Source: Candidatus Peregrinibacteria bacterium RIFOXYB2_FULL_32_7 (GTDB lineage Bacteria; Patescibacteriota; Gracilibacteria; UBA1369; GWF2-33-10). Taken from it: a DNA stretch of 5,530 bases. The stretch is from the NCBI GenBank assembly GCA_001787465.1, contig MFXJ01000098.1:1-5530 (forward strand). The letters are read 5' to 3'. The translations under genes were made by a program, and so were the position numbers. Below, in pieces: positions 3,058-5,530 of this stretch. Position 1 is the first letter of the stretch. Every line of letters starts with the position of its first letter. The notes below the pieces were generated by a model. The model did not search any database and was not told where the DNA came from. It saw only the letters and a program-made list of their open reading frames with translations.

Positions 3058-5530
3058 ATGAAAAAAATATTTTTGGGAATTTTAATTTTAATACTACTTC
3101 TTCCACAAATAGTAAAAGCTGAATCTTCTATTGCAACTGGATGTGGTACTTATCACAAAAATGCTGATGGCACTTGTCAGGATTTAAGTTTTGAAACCAA
3201 TAGTTTTAGCTGTACGGATGAAGATGGACTTTGTTATAAACTTCAAAATTTAAGTAAGAATTTTCAAATATTTAATTTAAATTCCGATAAAGAGCAAACA
3301 GAAGTTACAGATAATGATAATAGTTGGTATGAGCAAAATCAGGAACAATATGTAGAATTAAGTTATAATCTTGAAAGTATTTATAAATATTTTTATGAAA
3401 AATTTGGCAGAAAAGGATATGATAATAATTATGGATTATTAAAAGCAAATATCCAAGAATCTGGAGATGGAGCTAATGCAGGTTATTATAAAGATTCGCA
3501 ATATGCTGAATTAAATTTTTTTAATGGATTAGATAATATTTATGGAGTTATGAATATATTAGAAATAACTGCACATGAATTCACACATATTTTTACGAAC
3601 TATGAAGTAAATTCATCTATTGGTAATGTTGACGCAAAAACTATTAATGAAGCATTTTCTGATATTTTTGGTGTTTTTATTAATTATTATATTAATGGTG
3701 AATTAGATTTTTTAAATAGTGATGAGATATCTAATTCTCATAAAGTAGATAGAAGCTTATGCGATCCTGAATCGGCTGGTGATCCGGAACATTATTCTAA
3801 TTATTATAATGATCCAACTAATAACGCTATGTCCTATGTAAATACTGGCTTTATTAGTATTATTTTTTGTCATTTAATTCAGGGTGGCACAAATAACACA
3901 TCATTAATTACTACAAGTCCTATAGGTTTAGAAAAACTAGAAAAGATACTTTATTATACAATGGATAATGATTTTTTGGATTTTCTATCTTCATATGATG
4001 TCCAAAATTATTTTTTAAGCTTTAGAGATGCGATAATTAATAGTGCTACATATCTATCAAAACAAACAGGAAATAATATTGTTAGTAACGATATTATTTC
4101 TATAAAAACTGCTTTTAATTCTGTAGGAATAACTTATGACTCAGAATTTTGGTTGATACCAACAATTGTATATCCAGGTAAAGTGGCAGTAATTTCTCCG
4201 GGAGCCACTGTGGAAGTAAATATCAACCTAATATCAAAAAATAATTTTAGTAGCAATAATATAAAATTAACACCTACAATTTCTTCGAATTTCCCAGGTA
4301 AATTTACTTTACGAACAATAAGCCCTATTTCAATAAATTCTAATGAAACAAAACAGATTATTGGGGATTTAACTTTGAATTCAGATTTTAGTGGCACAAC
4401 AACTTATTACCTAGATATTTTAGCTGAAGATCAAAATAGTTCCATAAAATTTAATTTACACGGGCTTCCTATTCTTGCTACAAGCAATCCTATTGCGTTA
4501 AGCGCAACACCTAAAACAGCATATATAGGAGAAGAAATTGTCATCAATGGGTATAACCTTAATAAAACAAGTTATGTAGATTTTAACGCAGGAGATGGGG
4601 AAAGAGTAAGCGCAACAATCACCTCAAAAACATTTGATGTGCTGAAAGTTTTAGTGCCTAATTCATCAGTGGATGGATATATATATGTTAATAATATTGC
4701 AATAGGTGATGGTACGGCATACCTTACTTTCGATGTCCTAAGAGAGCCAACCACACTTGAAGTCGGATTGGATAAGCAATTTAGTAGCATAAGTAGCGCT
4801 TTGAATGTTTTAGAAGATGGAGATACTATTTTGGTTTATGATGGGACGTACGATGATGTAATATGGTTAATGGACAAAAAAGATATAACTGTTAAATCCA
4901 AAAATGGTCCACTGAAAACAATTATAGATGGTAGCAATCAAATGAGTTCTTTATCTGTAATAGATTGCGATCATATTTATATAGATGGTTTTACATTTAA
5001 AAATGTAAAATCTGATTTCTTGAAAATATTTAATATTGAGAATTCTAGTTTTGTAATTTCAAATAATATCTTTGAAAATTCTTATGTAAATCAAAAAAAC
5101 AGTTATGGTCAAGTGTTTAATATTAGAATTTTTGATTCTTATGCCGATAGCACATTCAAAAATGAAGTTAAAGATAATTTATTTAGAAATAATCAAAGTT
5201 TGAGTAATAATGGTGAGATTATTAGAGTGTCAATTGAAGTTCCTGAATATAAAATTTATTTAAATAATAATAAAATTTATAATAACTTAAATAATAACAA
5301 TTTAATTTATTTAACAGGAAACGTTATTTTATTTAATAATTTAATTTATAAAAACAATTCAGGAAAAAATATTATTATTAATGATTCATATTATGGGGAT
5401 CCTATAATTATGAATAATGTTATATCTGACAATAGTTCCTCAAGTACGACAACTTCATATGCCGGTATTGGAATATACGCCTCTACAGAAGCTAAATTAA
5501 TGAATAATATTATTTATAATAATCAAAATT
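3058..5530 (+). CDS. secreted M4 (thermolysin-like) peptidase with Ig-like, TIG and beta-helix domains (partial)
   Basis: The frame is open for 824 codons and runs off the right edge. Residues 1-21 are a signal peptide (MKK, a Leu/Ile core, VKA before the likely cut), so the protein is exported. Residues about 26-358 match the mature thermolysin domain: GRKGYD at 117-122, Asn140-Ala141 of the substrate cleft, HEFTH at 173-177 (zinc His173 and His177, catalytic Glu174), NEAFSD at 197-202 (zinc Glu198), Arg232, GDPEHYS at 241-247, QGG at 275-277 and the C-terminal helices. Thermolysin His231 aligns with Tyr260 and Asp226 with Asn255; Tyr157 aligns with Ile188 or nearby. Family members normally carry a propeptide of some 50 to 200 residues; there is no room for one here. 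Cys29, 40, 52 and 59 could form two disulfides. Next come a beta-sandwich (about 363-470), an IPT/TIG domain (about 480-560) and a right-handed beta-helix from about 566 with repeated Asn-Asn rungs. The substrate is unknown. Proteolysis is plausible but doubtful given the replacements. Confidence 0.85.
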   Translation, partial: MKKIFLGILILILLLPQIVKAESSIATGCGTYHKNADGTCQDLSFETNSFSCTDEDGLCYKLQNLSKNFQIFNLNSDKEQTEVTDNDNSWYEQNQEQYVELSYNLESIYKYFYEKFGRKGYDNNYGLLKANIQESGDGANAGYYKDSQYAELNFFNGLDNIYGVMNILEITAHEFTHIFTNYEVNSSIGNVDAKTINEAFSDIFGVFINYYINGELDFLNSDEISNSHKVDRSLCDPESAGDPEHYSNYYNDPTNNAMSYVNTGFISIIFCHLIQGGTNNTSLITTSPIGLEKLEKILYYTMDNDFLDFLSSYDVQNYFLSFRDAIINSATYLSKQTGNNIVSNDIISIKTAFNSVGITYDSEFWLIPTIVYPGKVAVISPGATVEVNINLISKNNFSSNNIKLTPTISSNFPGKFTLRTISPISINSNETKQIIGDLTLNSDFSGTTTYYLDILAEDQNSSIKFNLHGLPILATSNPIALSATPKTAYIGEEIVINGYNLNKTSYVDFNAGDGERVSATITSKTFDVLKVLVPNSSVDGYIYVNNIAIGDGTAYLTFDVLREPTTLEVGLDKQFSSISSALNVLEDGDTILVYDGTYDDVIWLMDKKDITVKSKNGPLKTIIDGSNQMSSLSVIDCDHIYIDGFTFKNVKSDFLKIFNIENSSFVISNNIFENSYVNQKNSYGQVFNIRIFDSYADSTFKNEVKDNLFRNNQSLSNNGEIIRVSIEVPEYKIYLNNNKIYNNLNNNNLIYLTGNVILFNNLIYKNNSGKNIIINDSYYGDPIIMNNVISDNSSSSTTTSYAGIGIYASTEAKLMNNIIYNNQN

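Noticed and set aside
4134..4397. Minus-strand open frame of 87 codons
   Set aside because: It lies wholly inside the Ig-like part of the large secreted protein, with no promoter or family match.
4572..4790. Minus-strand open frame of 72 codons
   Set aside because: It lies wholly inside the TIG region of the large secreted protein; the beta-strand coding explains the absence of stops.
1..5530. Alternative genetic code (UGA as glycine or tryptophan), tRNA, rRNA, CRISPR array or insertion sequence
   Set aside because: No in-frame UGA is needed in any gene, tryptophan is TGG and glycine is GGN, and no cloverleaf, spaced repeat array, transposase frame or terminal inverted repeats were seen.

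Overview
The window is AT-rich bacterial DNA using the standard code: all three complete genes end in TAA, glycine is written with GG codons, and no UGA needs recoding. It carries a partial minus-strand gene at the left edge, then four plus-strand genes. None of the plus-strand starts has a convincing Shine-Dalgarno sequence just upstream, yet sigma70-like TTGACA/TATAAT boxes can be placed before most genes. Low GC, weak Shine-Dalgarno signals, compact divergent enzymes, a dxr-ispDF pair and a large secreted modular protein would suit a Patescibacteria/CPR-type genome. That placement is an inference; another low-GC lineage is possible.

Layout. Bases 1-73 (minus) hold the first 24 codons of a protein with an export signal. 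Bases 74-220 are a divergent promoter region. Bases 221-670 encode a 149-residue single-pass membrane protein of unknown function. Bases 671-792 are a regulatory gap ending in a perfect 7-bp inverted repeat just before dxr. Bases 793-2969 hold dxr and a fused ispD-ispF gene 23 bases apart, probably one operon. Bases 2970-3057 hold a promoter and a small hairpin. From 3058 a long frame runs off the right edge. It encodes an exported protein with an M4 (thermolysin-type) metallopeptidase domain, a beta-sandwich, an IPT/TIG domain and an Asn-rich right-handed beta-helix. No gene-free stretch exceeds 150 bases.

How the genes work together. DXR makes MEP from DXP, IspD activates MEP with CTP, and IspF cyclises the product of the kinase IspE to MEcPP. 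IspE is not in the window, so it must lie elsewhere if the non-mevalonate isoprenoid pathway is complete. The DXR is unusually short and lacks its normal C-terminal helical tail, and the IspF half belongs to a divergent type. The edge genes encode exported proteins with no evident link to isoprenoid synthesis.

The item most worth following up is the M4-like protein. Its zinc site and catalytic glutamate are intact. The two residues that stabilise the transition state in thermolysin (Tyr157 and His231) appear replaced, there is no room for a propeptide, and the domain is joined to a long beta-helix.
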